A stretch of DNA of 64,000 nucleotides from Nitrospirota bacterium (GTDB lineage Bacteria > Nitrospirota > Nitrospiria > Nitrospirales > Nitrospiraceae), in assembly GCA_040757595.1 (NCBI GenBank), contig JBFLWP010000001.1, positions 185,771 to 249,770 of the forward strand, in the 5' to 3' direction. The notes below the pieces were generated by a model, which saw nothing but the letters and a program-made list of their open reading frames with translations, was not told where the DNA came from and did not search any database. Every line of letters starts with the position of its first letter. Position 1 is the stretch's first letter. Below, in pieces: positions 1-8,082 of this stretch. The position numbers were made by a program, and so were the translations under genes.

Positions 1-762
1 CGGAAGCAAACCCATGAATCCCTGAAGCCGTACCTGGTCGAGGAAGCCTACGAAGTGCTGGAAGCCATCGACCGGCAGGATTCCGCGCACCTTCGGGAAG
101 AGCTCGGAGACCTTCTCCTGCAGATTCTCTTTCACGCTCAGATCGGCGCGGAGGCCGGCACCTTCACGATCCACGAAGTCGTGCGGCTCCTGGCCGACAA
201 GCTCGTGCGCCGCCACCCCCACGTCTTCGGCGACGTCTCGGAGCCGGGCCAGCCGGCGAACGCGGAAGAGGTGCTGGGCCGCTGGGAGGAGATCAAACGG
301 GAAGAGCGCAAGCGGGCCGGGCACCCCGCCTCCGACCGTCCGAGTTCCAGCCTGGACGGGGTGCCCAAGACCCTGCCCTCCCTGCTTCGCGCCTTCCAGA
401 TCCAGGCCCGCGCCGCCCGCGTGGGGTTCGACTGGCCCCACACGAGCCAGGGGCGGGAACAGGTGTTCGGGAAGATCACGGAAGAGCTCGAGGAGCTTCG
501 CGCCGAGCTGGACGAGCCGTCCTCGACCGCCCCCGATCCGCGGGTCGAAGCGGAATTCGGGGACGTGCTCTTCGCGCTGGTCAACCTGGCACGGATGCTG
601 AAGGTCAACCCGGAAGAGGCGCTGCGGAAGGCCGTCAACCGGTTTGCCGAACGGTTCCGTTACATCGAGAGCCAGGCCGCCCGCTCGGGCCGCCCGCTGG
701 ACGAAATGACGCTGGCCGAAATGGACGTCCTCTGGGAAGAGGCGAAACAACGGCAAGGCTGA
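1..762 (+). CDS. mazG: MazG nucleoside triphosphate pyrophosphohydrolase (5' end cut by window)
   Basis: MazG hydrolyses NTPs and dNTPs to NMP and pyrophosphate, cleaning the nucleotide pool. The reading frame is open from base 1 (RKQTHESLKPYLVEEAYEV), which matches the usual region just after the CPWD start of MazG, so only about ten N-terminal residues are missing. Two MazG halves are visible: EEAYEVLEAI followed by REELGDLLLQ in the first, and EELEELRAEL followed by EAEFGDVLFA in the second; these acidic clusters bind Mg2+. The GTG at base 55 is internal, not the start. The visible 253 codons plus the missing part fit the roughly 260-residue E. coli-type enzyme. A small membrane protein gene follows 25 bases downstream on the same strand. 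Confidence 0.93.
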   Translation, partial: RKQTHESLKPYLVEEAYEVLEAIDRQDSAHLREELGDLLLQILFHAQIGAEAGTFTIHEVVRLLADKLVRRHPHVFGDVSEPGQPANAEEVLGRWEEIKREERKRAGHPASDRPSSSLDGVPKTLPSLLRAFQIQARAARVGFDWPHTSQGREQVFGKITEELEELRAELDEPSSTAPDPRVEAEFGDVLFALVNLARMLKVNPEEALRKAVNRFAERFRYIESQAARSGRPLDEMTLAEMDVLWEEAKQRQG

Positions 763-787
763 GGAATGAAGCACGGACGAGGGCGTC

Positions 788-1423
788 GTGGAATCTGAAC
801 GGAGGGAACCGACCGAGCAGGCCCCGTATCAAGAGGGCAAGCGGGCCGGCGCCCATCCGCTCGTCGTGATTTTCGGCGTCATCCTCGGCCTGTGGCTGCT
901 GATCTCGGTCTTCATGCCGGACCCCAAGCACAAGCCGGGGGCCGTCCCCGAGAGCGTGAAAGACGCCGGGCCCGACGAACCGGACGCGGCGCCGGTCATG
1001 TTCCAGGTGAAGGCCACGATCCTCGAAGTCAACGCGGTCAGCCTGACCGTGCCGCCGCAGGCCACGGACAGCCAGGTGATCGGCTTGCTCAAGCGGTTTC
1101 GCCAGGCCCGCCTGGCCAACACCCTCTCCACGATGCTGCCGCCCACGACGCCCGGCCACAAGCTGGGCGAGCACGCCATCGCCGACATCTACGTCTTCTC
1201 GGACCCCAAGTACGCGGCGCCCGAGGCCCTGCGCGTCCTCGCCCGCGGCGCCCACGCTCCCGGCGAGCTCTACCCGCAGGCCATCCCCTTCGAGGTCGCC
1301 ATGGAGCAGGTCCGCGGCCACTATCGGATCGATCTCAACGATCCCGGCAACCCGGACGTCGGCTCCCTGGGCTTTGCCGACGAGTCCGGCGTCCACTCCA
1401 AGCACTACCGCCGCATCTTCTGA
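788..1423 (+). CDS. Hypothetical single-pass membrane protein
   Basis: I do not recognise this family. The 211-residue product starts with GTG after a GACGAGGG sequence that could serve as ribosome binding site. Residues about 24-43 (HPLVVIFGVILGLWLLISVF) form one hydrophobic helix, followed by a Pro/Asp-rich linker (about 44-67) and a soluble domain of about 145 residues with no Cys and no recognisable catalytic motif; the end is charged (SKHYRRIF). This topology suggests an inner-membrane anchor with a periplasmic or cytoplasmic domain. It sits 25 bases after mazG and is probably co-transcribed. No signal peptidase site is evident. Confidence 0.7.
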   Translation: MESERREPTEQAPYQEGKRAGAHPLVVIFGVILGLWLLISVFMPDPKHKPGAVPESVKDAGPDEPDAAPVMFQVKATILEVNAVSLTVPPQATDSQVIGLLKRFRQARLANTLSTMLPPTTPGHKLGEHAIADIYVFSDPKYAAPEALRVLARGAHAPGELYPQAIPFEVAMEQVRGHYRIDLNDPGNPDVGSLGFADESGVHSKHYRRIF

Positions 1424-1743
1424 CGCCCGGCTTTTATGCACAAGCTATGCGCAGGCCGCCGGAATCAATCCCGGAAACTACGTGCTCCTCCAGATATAGT
1501 GGGTCTTCCCGCCCCCCTCCACAATGACTAAAACTTGGGCAGACCGTCACAACTGCGTCCAGGCAAGAGAATCGCGCGCGATCCTGGCAGTTGCCCACAA
1601 GCTTGTCCACAGATTCTGTGGGTGACGTCCCATGCGAAGAACGAGCCTGAACGGGCACGTCGTGAAGGACCGCGCGCTGGCGTGCTAACGGTCCTGCCCG
1701 AGCGCGGAGCAGAGCGCCGAGGAGGGGCGCGGCGCGGGAGGGG
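1424..1743. other. Intergenic region between convergent genes
   Basis: This 320-base stretch separates two convergently transcribed genes. Short open frames exist on both strands but none has a convincing start or composition. It contains a compact cluster of DnaA-box-like 9-mers (1591-1624) with a perfect 7-base inverted repeat, and a G/A-rich tract (about 1710-1743) that faintly resembles the period-7 arrays found elsewhere in the window but is not clean enough to call. Confidence 0.6.
1591..1624. promoter_or_regulatory. DnaA-box-like cluster with palindrome
   Basis: TTGCCCACA (1591-1599) and TTGTCCACA (1603-1611) lie on the + strand 12 bases apart, and a third CCCACA core lies inverted at 1619-1624. 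TTGTCCACA is the GC-rich variant of the DnaA box TTATCCACA. CCACAGA and TCTGTGG form a perfect inverted repeat around a single T (1607-1621). Being between converging gene ends, it is unlikely to be an ordinary operator; a DnaA-titration or replication-control site is one possibility. Confidence 0.35.
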
Positions 1744-2151
1744 TTAGAGACCGACTTTCTGACGCACCTCTTCCCGCAGCGCGGTCTTGGAATCGAGCAT
1801 CCAGGCCTCCAGCTTCGGGAACAGGTGTTGGAGCGGACCGGTGAAGGGGCCGATCACGACGTCGAGCCGATCGGAAAACAGCCCTTCTTCGTTGGCGATC
1901 TGGACCTTGCGGTCGGCGATCAGCCGCGTGAGCAACTGGTTCACCCGCAACTGCTGCCCCGGACTCCCTCCGCCCACCCCCAGCACGCTCACCTTGAGAT
2001 AGTCGAGCTCCTCGCCGATCGAGATCTTGACCCGCAACGCCTGCGGGGTGGGCCAGGTCGGACGCTGGACCGAATAGTCGTAGGAGAAGGCCGGCTCACG
2101 GGGCTCCCGATAGGGCCCGCTGACGTTCAGAATCGTGAAGGGGGTGGCCAT
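1744..2151 (-). CDS. Conserved hypothetical protein
   Basis: A 135-residue soluble protein that I do not recognise. It begins MATPFTILNVSGPYREPREP and contains a charged, mostly beta-predicted middle (QALRVKISIGEELDYLKVSV), a Gly-rich turn (GVGGGSPGQQ) and an amphipathic C-terminal helix. It has no Cys, no signal peptide and no membrane segment. Codon use and GC pattern match the neighbouring real genes and the opposite-strand frames look like shadows. It is the last gene of the leftward series after hemE, hemH, hemG and the rhodanese gene, and a period-7 repeat array fills the gap to the latter. Role unknown; link to heme metabolism is only positional. Confidence 0.6.
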   Translation of the reverse strand: MATPFTILNVSGPYREPREPAFSYDYSVQRPTWPTPQALRVKISIGEELDYLKVSVLGVGGGSPGQQLRVNQLLTRLIADRKVQIANEEGLFSDRLDVVIGPFTGPLQHLFPKLEAWMLDSKTALREEVRQKVGL

Positions 2152-2160
2152 GGGGAAGTT

Positions 2161-2213
2161 TTCAGTTCTCGGTGGTCAGCTCTCAGATCGGAAGCTGAAC
2201 GCTGACGGCTACG
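2161..2213. repeat. Period-7 repeat array, word GTCAGCT
   Basis: Left arm units TTCAGTT, CTCGGTG, GTCAGCT, CTCAGAT; right arm AAGCTGA, ACGCTGA, CGGCTAC. The arms are imperfect inverted copies of one word. The TAG stop of the rhodanese gene (2209-2211) lies in the right arm. The array fills the gap between two leftward genes. Confidence 0.7.
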
Positions 2214-2814
2214 TCTTCCGCTCGATTTGGACGAGGGTCACCGGGCCTTCGCCTTCCGTCTGGCCGCGCCAGGCCTGTATCCCATCCCGGATGTGGTAGA
2301 GGTTGGTGTAGCCGCGCCGGGCGAGAAAGTCGCAGGCCAAGCGGCTTCGCTCCCCGCTCGCGCAATAGACCAGGACCTTCTCCGCGTCGTCCGGAATGTC
2401 CGCCCGGTATCGTTGATCCAATTCCTCGAACGGCACCAGCCTGGCGCCGGCCAGCCGCTTGATCGCGTACTCCCGGGGCGTGCGGACGTCCACCAGCGCG
2501 ACGGTTCTGGGATCGCGCCCGGCCGCCTCTTCCAGCATGCGCTGGGCCTCGAACGCTGACACGTCCAGGTAGAGCCGGCCGTTCAGGATCATCTCCGGCG
2601 GCACGGTCCCGCCCCGTGCCACCTTGGCCAGGTGCACCCGCAGGGGTTCGACCGCCTCCCGGATCTCCTCGGCGATCTGCCGGAGGCGGCCGCCCGTGTC
2701 GTACTGCTCGCGCTTCAGCCGCTTGATCTCCTCCGACAGCCTGGACGACCGCCGCATGGCGAGCAGCGCGGCGGCGATGCCGCTCCCCGCCAAGGCCCAG
2801 AGCAACGCCTCCAT
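2209..2814 (-). CDS. Membrane-anchored rhodanese-domain protein
   Basis: Predicted sulfur-transfer or phosphatase-like protein with a rhodanese fold. The start chosen is the ATG at 2814, 4 bases after a GGGAGG ribosome binding site; a TTG 15 bases upstream is the longer alternative. The 201-residue product has a short N-terminal membrane helix (MEALLWALAGSGIAAALLAM), a charged coiled-coil stretch (about 20-60) and a single rhodanese domain at about 85-190 with VDVRTPREY and the active loop VYCASGERSR, where the Cys is the expected catalytic residue. It lies downstream of hemG on the same strand. The substrate cannot be told from sequence. Confidence 0.85.
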   Translation of the reverse strand: MEALLWALAGSGIAAALLAMRRSSRLSEEIKRLKREQYDTGGRLRQIAEEIREAVEPLRVHLAKVARGGTVPPEMILNGRLYLDVSAFEAQRMLEEAAGRDPRTVALVDVRTPREYAIKRLAGARLVPFEELDQRYRADIPDDAEKVLVYCASGERSRLACDFLARRGYTNLYHIRDGIQAWRGQTEGEGPVTLVQIERKT

Positions 2815-2828
2815 ACGGCCTCCCACCA

Positions 2829-2856
2829 ATCACCATTCACCGTTCACCGATGACGG
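2829..2856. repeat. Period-7 repeat array, word TTCACCG
   Basis: Four units in register: ATCACCA, TTCACCG, TTCACCG, ATGACGG. A single arm, placed between hemG and the rhodanese gene, so it would lie in the mRNA leader of the latter. The same word family recurs at 9446-9539, 27361-27452 and 47339-47415. Confidence 0.75.
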
Positions 2857-2908
2857 CTACTATAAAGTTCGGCGTTCGGCAGACGCAAACCCCGTGCGGG
2901 CGCTCTCG

Positions 2909-4381
2909 TTACGCGTGCTGCTCCGTAAAGTGCTGGAGGATCAGGGCGGCGGTATCCGCCCCGTCCTTGATGCAATCGGGAATGCCGATGCCGCGGTAGG
3001 CGGAGCCGGTGAGATAGAGGCCCTTGAAGGGATTCAGCGCCACCTGGACGGCCTCCAGCCGATTCTGATGGCCGAGGACATACTGGGGCATCGCGCGCTC
3101 CCATCGGGCAACCTCGGCAAACTTCGGCTCGGCCGTCACCCCCGCGATCGTCCGCAGCTCCTCACGCACGCGGCGGACGAGCGTCTCGTCGTCCGCCTTC
3201 AGGAGGTCCTCGCGTCCCACCCCGCCGACGTAGCACCGGATCAGGGCCTGAGCGGACGGCGCACGATGCGCCCACTTCAACCACGTCCAGGTCGCCGCGA
3301 TCAGGTCCCGTCGCTCCGCGCGCGGCACGACGAACCCGTAGCCCCGGACCGAAGGCCCCAGGTCGGCCGTGCCGTAGCCCAGCGAGACGGTCGCGGTGGA
3401 GGCATAGGGAATCGTCTCGAGTTTCTCCGCCGCCTTCCGGCTGAGGGGCCGGACCAGATCGGCCGTGACGTAGGCCGGGGTCGCCAGCACCACCGCATCG
3501 GCCGTCATCGTGGCGCCGCTGCCCAGAACCAGGTCGTAGGTCCAGACCTTGGAGCGGACGGAAGGGGCCCGCAGCTCCGTGACCCGCTCGCCGGCCTTCA
3601 GCGAGACGCCCGTCCCCTCGAGCTTCTCCACCAGGGCCTCGATCAGCTCGCCCAGCCCCCCCTGGAGCGTCACGAACATGGTCCGCCCGGGCCCCTCGCG
3701 CCTCCCCGCCCGCCCGCCCCCTCCGCGCGCGGCGAGCAGCCCGCGAATCAGGCTCCGATGCTTCCGCTCCAGCTCGAGAAAACGGGGGAACGTGGAGCGC
3801 AGGCTCATCTGCTCCGCGTCGCCCGCGTAGATGCCGGCCATCAGCGGCTCGATGACGCGCTCGAAGGCCTCCCGCCCGAACCGCCGCGTGAAGAACGACG
3901 CCAGCGACTCGTCTTCCCCGCTGCTCGTCCGTCTGGGCAACACCAGGTCCAGTCCCATCCGCGCGAGGCCGGCCCAGGACAGGAGCCCGCTCCGCAAGAA
4001 CGGTCCCAGCTTGGTGGGCACGAAGACCACGAGCCCTTCGGGCAACTGCCGGAGCTTGCCGCGCGAATAGACGAACGAGCCCCGCTCCGACTCGCTCGTG
4101 TTCATCAGCCGGTCGGACAGCCCGAGCTTCGCGCAGAGCTCCAACGCGGCCGGCTTCTGGGACAGGAAGGAGTCGGGCCCGCGCTCGATCAGGAAGTCTC
4201 CAGCCCGGTGGGTCGCGATCTTCCCGCCCCAGGAGGCGCTGGCCTCGACCACGGTGCAGGCCAGGGGGAGCCCGGCCCGGGCGAACAGCTCCTGCAGCGA
4301 GAAGGCGGCGGCCAAGCCCGCGATCCCGCCGCCGACGACGACCACGCGCTTGGGTTGTTGGTGCGGATCAGTCACGGGCAC
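2909..4381 (-). CDS. hemG: Oxygen-dependent protoporphyrinogen oxidase
   Basis: Catalyses FAD-dependent oxidation of protoporphyrinogen IX to protoporphyrin IX, the penultimate step of heme synthesis (HemY-type enzyme, often named hemG). The dinucleotide-binding motif VVVVGGGIAGLAAAFSL is at residues 13-29, followed by the conserved SWGGKIATH stretch and ERGPDSFLSQKP; the C-terminal FAD contact region reads GLYLTGSAYRGIGIPDCIKDG. Length (490) is slightly above the usual 450-480. The start ATG lies 6 bases after the hemH stop, so the two are translated from one mRNA. With hemE and hemH upstream this forms a late-heme operon. A long Gly/Arg-rich loop (about 218-236, RGGGGRAGRREG) is unusual. 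Confidence 0.93.
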   Translation of the reverse strand: MPVTDPHQQPKRVVVVGGGIAGLAAAFSLQELFARAGLPLACTVVEASASWGGKIATHRAGDFLIERGPDSFLSQKPAALELCAKLGLSDRLMNTSESERGSFVYSRGKLRQLPEGLVVFVPTKLGPFLRSGLLSWAGLARMGLDLVLPRRTSSGEDESLASFFTRRFGREAFERVIEPLMAGIYAGDAEQMSLRSTFPRFLELERKHRSLIRGLLAARGGGGRAGRREGPGRTMFVTLQGGLGELIEALVEKLEGTGVSLKAGERVTELRAPSVRSKVWTYDLVLGSGATMTADAVVLATPAYVTADLVRPLSRKAAEKLETIPYASTATVSLGYGTADLGPSVRGYGFVVPRAERRDLIAATWTWLKWAHRAPSAQALIRCYVGGVGREDLLKADDETLVRRVREELRTIAGVTAEPKFAEVARWERAMPQYVLGHQNRLEAVQVALNPFKGLYLTGSAYRGIGIPDCIKDGADTAALILQHFTEQHA

Positions 4382-4387
4382 GGGGAA

Positions 4388-5332
4388 TCAACCGACCGGC
4401 GACGCGAGGTGTTCTTCCAGGACGGACGCCAGCGTCTCGACCAGCGCGGCGCTCGCGTTGAGCATGGGGATGCGCTCCAGTTTCATCCCGAGGGACTCGG
4501 CCAGCTTCTTGAACTCGATGTCCACGTCGTAGAGGATCTCGACGTGGTCCGAGAGGAAGCCGATCGGGGCGACGAGGACGTGCTTGTGCCCCTCCCGGCT
4601 CAACTCCTCGATCGCGGCCTCCACGGTCGGGCCCAGCCACTTCTCGCCGGAGCGTCCCTGGCTCTGGAAGGCGAACCGTGCGGTCACGGAGCCCAGTTGC
4701 GCGCAGACGGCGTCCATGGTTCCCCGGACCTCTTCCGGATAGGGGTCCTTCATCTGCAGGATGCGCTCCGGCAGGCTGTGCGCCGTAAAGATGACGGGCA
4801 CCCTGGCGCGCACCTCGGCGGGAAACTTCTGGAGTCCGGCCGCGACGTTCTCGGCCAGGGCCTTGACCAGTCCGGGATGCTTGTGCCAGCTCTGCACGTA
4901 GCTGACCGGGAAGTCCCCGCCCAGCTCGGCCCGCGCCTCTTCCACTTTCTTGACGTAGGCCCCGATGCTCATCGAGGAATACTGGGGGGCCATGCAGAGG
5001 CCGATCAGTCGTTCCGGCCGGTCGTCCAGCAGCTCGGCGTAGGCCTCCTTGATGTAGGGATGCCAGTGCCGCAGCCCGACGTACACCCGGAACCGCTCCC
5101 CGCCCGGCCCGTTGAGTTTCTGCTCGAGCTTCCGCGCCACCTCGCGCGTGATCCCCAGCACCGGCGACTTGCCGCCCGTGAGGCGGTAGCGCTCGCGAAT
5201 CTCTTTCACCAGCTCGGGAGGGGTGGCGCGGCCGCCGCGCACGTCCAGCAGGTACGGCTCCACGTTCTCCAGGGAGTCCGGTCCCCCCATGGCCATCAGC
5301 AACACGGCGATCGGTCTCTGCGGTCCCGGCAT
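4388..5332 (-). CDS. hemH: Ferrochelatase
   Basis: Inserts Fe2+ into protoporphyrin IX to make protoheme, the last step of the pathway. The 314-residue protein carries the ferrochelatase signature around FTAHSLPERIL (catalytic His near residue 183) and the second metal-site region APIGFLSDHVEILYDVD. The substrate-binding motif GLRHWHPYI and MAPQYSS are also typical. There is no [2Fe-2S] Cys cluster at the C terminus. It is the middle gene of hemE-hemH-hemG; the 97-base gap to hemE is occupied by a period-7 repeat array able to fold into a hairpin, which might set the ratio between HemE and the two enzymes that follow. Confidence 0.95.
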   Translation of the reverse strand: MPGPQRPIAVLLMAMGGPDSLENVEPYLLDVRGGRATPPELVKEIRERYRLTGGKSPVLGITREVARKLEQKLNGPGGERFRVYVGLRHWHPYIKEAYAELLDDRPERLIGLCMAPQYSSMSIGAYVKKVEEARAELGGDFPVSYVQSWHKHPGLVKALAENVAAGLQKFPAEVRARVPVIFTAHSLPERILQMKDPYPEEVRGTMDAVCAQLGSVTARFAFQSQGRSGEKWLGPTVEAAIEELSREGHKHVLVAPIGFLSDHVEILYDVDIEFKKLAESLGMKLERIPMLNASAALVETLASVLEEHLASPVG

Positions 5333-5343
5333 CTTGACTCCTC

Positions 5344-5426
5344 GTAAGACGTGAAAGGTCAGGCGTGAGACGAACAGAGGCTACTGAACCAACGACCTCT
5401 CACGTCTAACGTCTCACCTTTCACGC
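5344..5426. repeat. Period-7 inverted array, word CGTGAGA
   Basis: Left arm 5344-5371 (GTAAGAC, GTGAAAG, GTCAGGC, GTGAGAC) and right arm 5399-5426 (CTCACGT, CTAACGT, CTCACCT, TTCACGC). CGTGAAAGGT at 5350-5359 pairs exactly with ACCTTTCACG at 5416-5425. The array sits between hemE and hemH inside the operon. Confidence 0.85.
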
Positions 5427-5429
5427 CCT

Positions 5430-6455
5430 CTAGCGTTGGCTCAATTTGTGGACCAGGTCCACCGCCGCCGCCACCCCTTCGACCGGCGTGTTCGGCAGGA
5501 TCCCGTGGCCGAGGTTGAACACGTGTCCTGGCCGCCCGCCCGCGCGCGTGAGGATGTCCTCCACTCGCCGCTCGATCTCGTGCAGCGGGGCGAAGAGCAC
5601 GACCGGGTCCAGGTTTCCCTGCACCGCCACGTCGTGGCCCAGCGCGGCCCAGGCCTCGTCCAACTGGACGCGCCAGTCCAGCCCGATCACGTCTCCGCCC
5701 GCCTCGCGCATGAGCGCGAGCAGCGCGGCAGTGCCGGTTCCGAAATGGATCAGGGGCACCCGCTCCCGCTTCAGCCCCTCGAAGATCAGCCGGACGTGGG
5801 GCAACACGTATTCCGCATAGTCGTTCGGCGAGAGGCACCCGACCCAACTGTCGAACAGTTGAACGGCCTGGGCGCCCGCCCCGACCTGGCGGCGCAGGTA
5901 GCCGGTCACGACCCGGGCCAGCTTGTCCAGCAGCCGATGCCAGGCCTCCGGCTCCCGGTACATGAATTGCTTGGTCAGGACGTAGTTGCGGGAGCCGCCG
6001 CCTTCGATCGCATAGCTGGCGAGGGTGAACGGAGCGCCGGCGAACCCGATGAGCGGCACCCGTCCGGCCAGGGCCAGCCTCGCCTGGCGGACTGCCTCCG
6101 CCACGTAGCCCAGCTCCTCCCCGTCCGTCACCGCGAGTCGCTCGACGGCGGCCCGGTCACGCACCGGATTGTGGATGACCGGCCCCTCCCCCTCCGCGAA
6201 TTCCAGCGAGAGCCCCATCGCCTCCAGCGGCAGGAGGATGTCCGCGAAGATGATGGCGGCGTCCAGCGGGAACCGCTCCACCGGCTGCAGCGTGACCTGC
6301 GCGGCGAGCTCGGGCGTCTTGCAGACCTCCAGAATCGAGTGTTTCGCCCGGACCGCCTGATACTCCTTCATGTATCGGCCGGCCTGGCGCATGAACCAGA
6401 CCGGCGTGCAGTCCACCGGCTCCCGGCGGCAGGCTCTCAGAAAACGGTCGTTCAT
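5430..6455 (-). CDS. hemE: Uroporphyrinogen decarboxylase
   Basis: Decarboxylates the four acetate side chains of uroporphyrinogen III to give coproporphyrinogen III. The start is the ATG at 6455, preceded by GGGAG; an open frame continues upstream but carries no homology. Key features of the 341-residue protein: PVWFMRQAGRYMKEY (residues 18-32) with the conserved substrate-binding Arg residues, FADILLPLEAMG with the essential Asp, and FNLGHGILPNTP near the C terminus with the conserved His. It is the first gene of the leftward heme operon and has a strong promoter 30 bases upstream (TTGACA-N18-TACAAT). Confidence 0.95.
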   Translation of the reverse strand: MNDRFLRACRREPVDCTPVWFMRQAGRYMKEYQAVRAKHSILEVCKTPELAAQVTLQPVERFPLDAAIIFADILLPLEAMGLSLEFAEGEGPVIHNPVRDRAAVERLAVTDGEELGYVAEAVRQARLALAGRVPLIGFAGAPFTLASYAIEGGGSRNYVLTKQFMYREPEAWHRLLDKLARVVTGYLRRQVGAGAQAVQLFDSWVGCLSPNDYAEYVLPHVRLIFEGLKRERVPLIHFGTGTAALLALMREAGGDVIGLDWRVQLDEAWAALGHDVAVQGNLDPVVLFAPLHEIERRVEDILTRAGGRPGHVFNLGHGILPNTPVEGVAAAVDLVHKLSQR

Positions 6456-6485
6456 GCGGTCTCCCGAAAGGTTCGTTCGAGCGGC

Positions 6486-6515
6486 ATTGTAGTGAGTGGC
6501 TGTCGAAGGTGTCAA
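6486..6515 (-). promoter_or_regulatory. Promoter of hemE operon
   Basis: On the minus strand TTGACA (6510-6515) is followed after 18 bases by TACAAT (6486-6491). The predicted start of transcription near 6479 leaves a leader of about 24 bases containing the GGGAG ribosome binding site. This is one of the best sigma-70-type matches in the window. Confidence 0.6.
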
Positions 6516-6585
6516 ATGAGGCCGACCGGCTTCCGCTTTCCCTGCCGGCCAGCATCCGGGGATGCAACGGGTGCCCGCTCGCTCG

Positions 6586-6591
6586 TATAAT
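6586..6591 (+). promoter_or_regulatory. -10 box, probably leaderless
   Basis: A perfect TATAAT ends 8 bases before the ATG of the epimerase gene at 6600, so transcription would begin at or within one or two bases of the start codon. There is no ribosome binding site in the interval and no clear -35 box, which fits a leaderless mRNA. Confidence 0.4.
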
Positions 6592-6599
6592 CCCGCTCC

Positions 6600-7514
6600 A
6601 TGAACATCGTCATCGCCGGCGGGACCGGCTTCATCGGCCGCACGCTCTGCCGGAGCCTGGCCCAGGACGGGCATCGGGTCACGGTCCTCTCCCGGAACCC
6701 GGGGAAGGCCGCCCGCCTCCTGGGACCATCCGCTGACGCGGTCGGCTGGGACGCCCGCACGCGCGGCGCCTGGGAGCGGGTCCTGGACGGAGCCGACGCG
6801 GTCGTCAACCTGGCCGGCGAGCCGATCGCCGAGGCCCGCTGGACGGCGGCGCGCAAGCGGCTCCTGCGCGACAGCCGCATCGGGAGCACCAGGCTGCTGG
6901 TCGAGGCCCTCGGCTCGCTCATCATCAGGCCGCCCCTACTGCTGAACGCCTCCGCCATCGGCTACTATGGTCCCGGCGATTCCCGGCCGATGACCGAAGA
7001 GACGCCGGCCGGATCCGGCTTCCTCGCGGACCTCTGCGTGGCCTGGGAGCGGGAGGCTCGACAGGCCGAATCGCTCGGCCTGCGGGTGGTGCGGCTCCGG
7101 ACCGGCATGGTCCTCGGCGAGGACGGAGGCGCCCTGCCCCGGATGCTCCTTCCCTTCCGGCTGTTCCTCGGCGGGCCCGTCGCGCCGGGGACGCAATGGA
7201 TGTCCTGGATTCACCGGACTGACCTCGTCGGGCTCATCCAATGGATCCTGCGCGATCGGACCGTCGCGGGAGCGGTCAACGGCGTCGCCCCCGGAGCCGT
7301 GACCATGATCGAGTTCTGCCGCACACTCGGGCGAGTCCTCCACCGGCCTTCCTGGCTGCCGGTCCCGCGATTCGTCCTGACCCTGGCCATCGGGGAATTG
7401 GCAACCCTGCTGACCACCGGCCCCCGCGTGGAACCGGCAGCCGCCGTGCGCGGCGGCTACCAGTTCCGTTACTCGACGCTGGAGCCGGCCCTCGGAGACA
7501 TCCTTTCCCGTTGA
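6600..7514 (+). CDS. TIGR01777-type NAD-dependent epimerase/dehydratase (YfcH-like)
   Basis: Extended short-chain dehydrogenase of the YfcH/SulA-like group; the substrate is unknown, although members of this family are often conserved next to cell division or heme genes. The 304-residue protein starts MNIVIAGGTGFIGRTLC with the GxxGxxG nucleotide fold, and has the family features VVNLAGEPIAEARW (residues about 64-77), LLNASAIGYYG with the Tyr of the active site, and the C-terminal DUF1731 region starting near PRFVLTLAIGELA. The ATG lies 8 bases downstream of a TATAAT, so the mRNA is probably leaderless. It diverges from hemE and precedes a DUF523 gene by 7 bases. Confidence 0.88.
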   Translation: MNIVIAGGTGFIGRTLCRSLAQDGHRVTVLSRNPGKAARLLGPSADAVGWDARTRGAWERVLDGADAVVNLAGEPIAEARWTAARKRLLRDSRIGSTRLLVEALGSLIIRPPLLLNASAIGYYGPGDSRPMTEETPAGSGFLADLCVAWEREARQAESLGLRVVRLRTGMVLGEDGGALPRMLLPFRLFLGGPVAPGTQWMSWIHRTDLVGLIQWILRDRTVAGAVNGVAPGAVTMIEFCRTLGRVLHRPSWLPVPRFVLTLAIGELATLLTTGPRVEPAAAVRGGYQFRYSTLEPALGDILSR

Positions 7515-7521
7515 GCGGGTG

Positions 7522-8076
7522 ATGGCGCCCCAAGAGCAAGACCGCCTTGCCGATGGTCCGGTCCTCCGCATCGGCGTCAGCCGCTGCCTGCTCGGCGACG
7601 CGGTCCGCTACGACGGGGGGCACAAACTGGACCGGTTCCTGATCGAGACCCTCGGGCGGCGGGTGGAATGGGTTCCGGTGTGCCCCGAAGTGGAAGTCGG
7701 ACTGGGCACTCCTCGCGAGCCGCTGCAACTGGTCGGCGATTCCCGCGCGCCCCGCCTCGTCACGATCGACACGGCGGTGGACCACACGGAGGCGATGTCC
7801 CGCTTTGCGCACCGGCGGCTCGGCGAGCTGGAAGCCCTGGGCCTCTCCGGCTTCGTCTTCAAGAGCGGCTCGCCGAGTTGCGGTCTCGCGGGAGTTCCTC
7901 TCTTCGACGATCAGGGAACGGAGACGCGTGACGGAATCGGCCTCTTCGCGCGGGCTTTTATGGAGCGGTTTCCTCTGATCCCCGTGGAGGAAGAACAGAG
8001 GCTGCACGATCCCCGCGCTCTGCAGACGTTTTTGGAACGGGCGGCCCGGTACCACTGGTCACGGGCCCGGAAATGA
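7522..8076 (+). CDS. DUF523 family protein
   Basis: Member of the DUF523 family (the N-terminal half of E. coli YbgA-like proteins), function not established. Recognised by IGVSRCLLGDAVRYDGGHK near the N terminus, VPVCPEVEVGLGTPREP in the middle and FVFKSGSPSCGL later; the three conserved Cys residues suggest a metal or redox site. The GTG at 7519 directly precedes the ATG at 7522; either could be used. The gene follows the epimerase stop by 7 bases and is probably co-transcribed. At 184 residues it lacks the DUF1722 extension found in some relatives. Confidence 0.85.
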   Translation: MAPQEQDRLADGPVLRIGVSRCLLGDAVRYDGGHKLDRFLIETLGRRVEWVPVCPEVEVGLGTPREPLQLVGDSRAPRLVTIDTAVDHTEAMSRFAHRRLGELEALGLSGFVFKSGSPSCGLAGVPLFDDQGTETRDGIGLFARAFMERFPLIPVEEEQRLHDPRALQTFLERAARYHWSRARK

Positions 8077-8082
8077 ACGCGC

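Noticed and set aside
2624..5347. 907-codon + strand frame across the heme genes
   Set aside because: Antisense shadow of hemG, hemH and the rhodanese gene; no domain or start signal.
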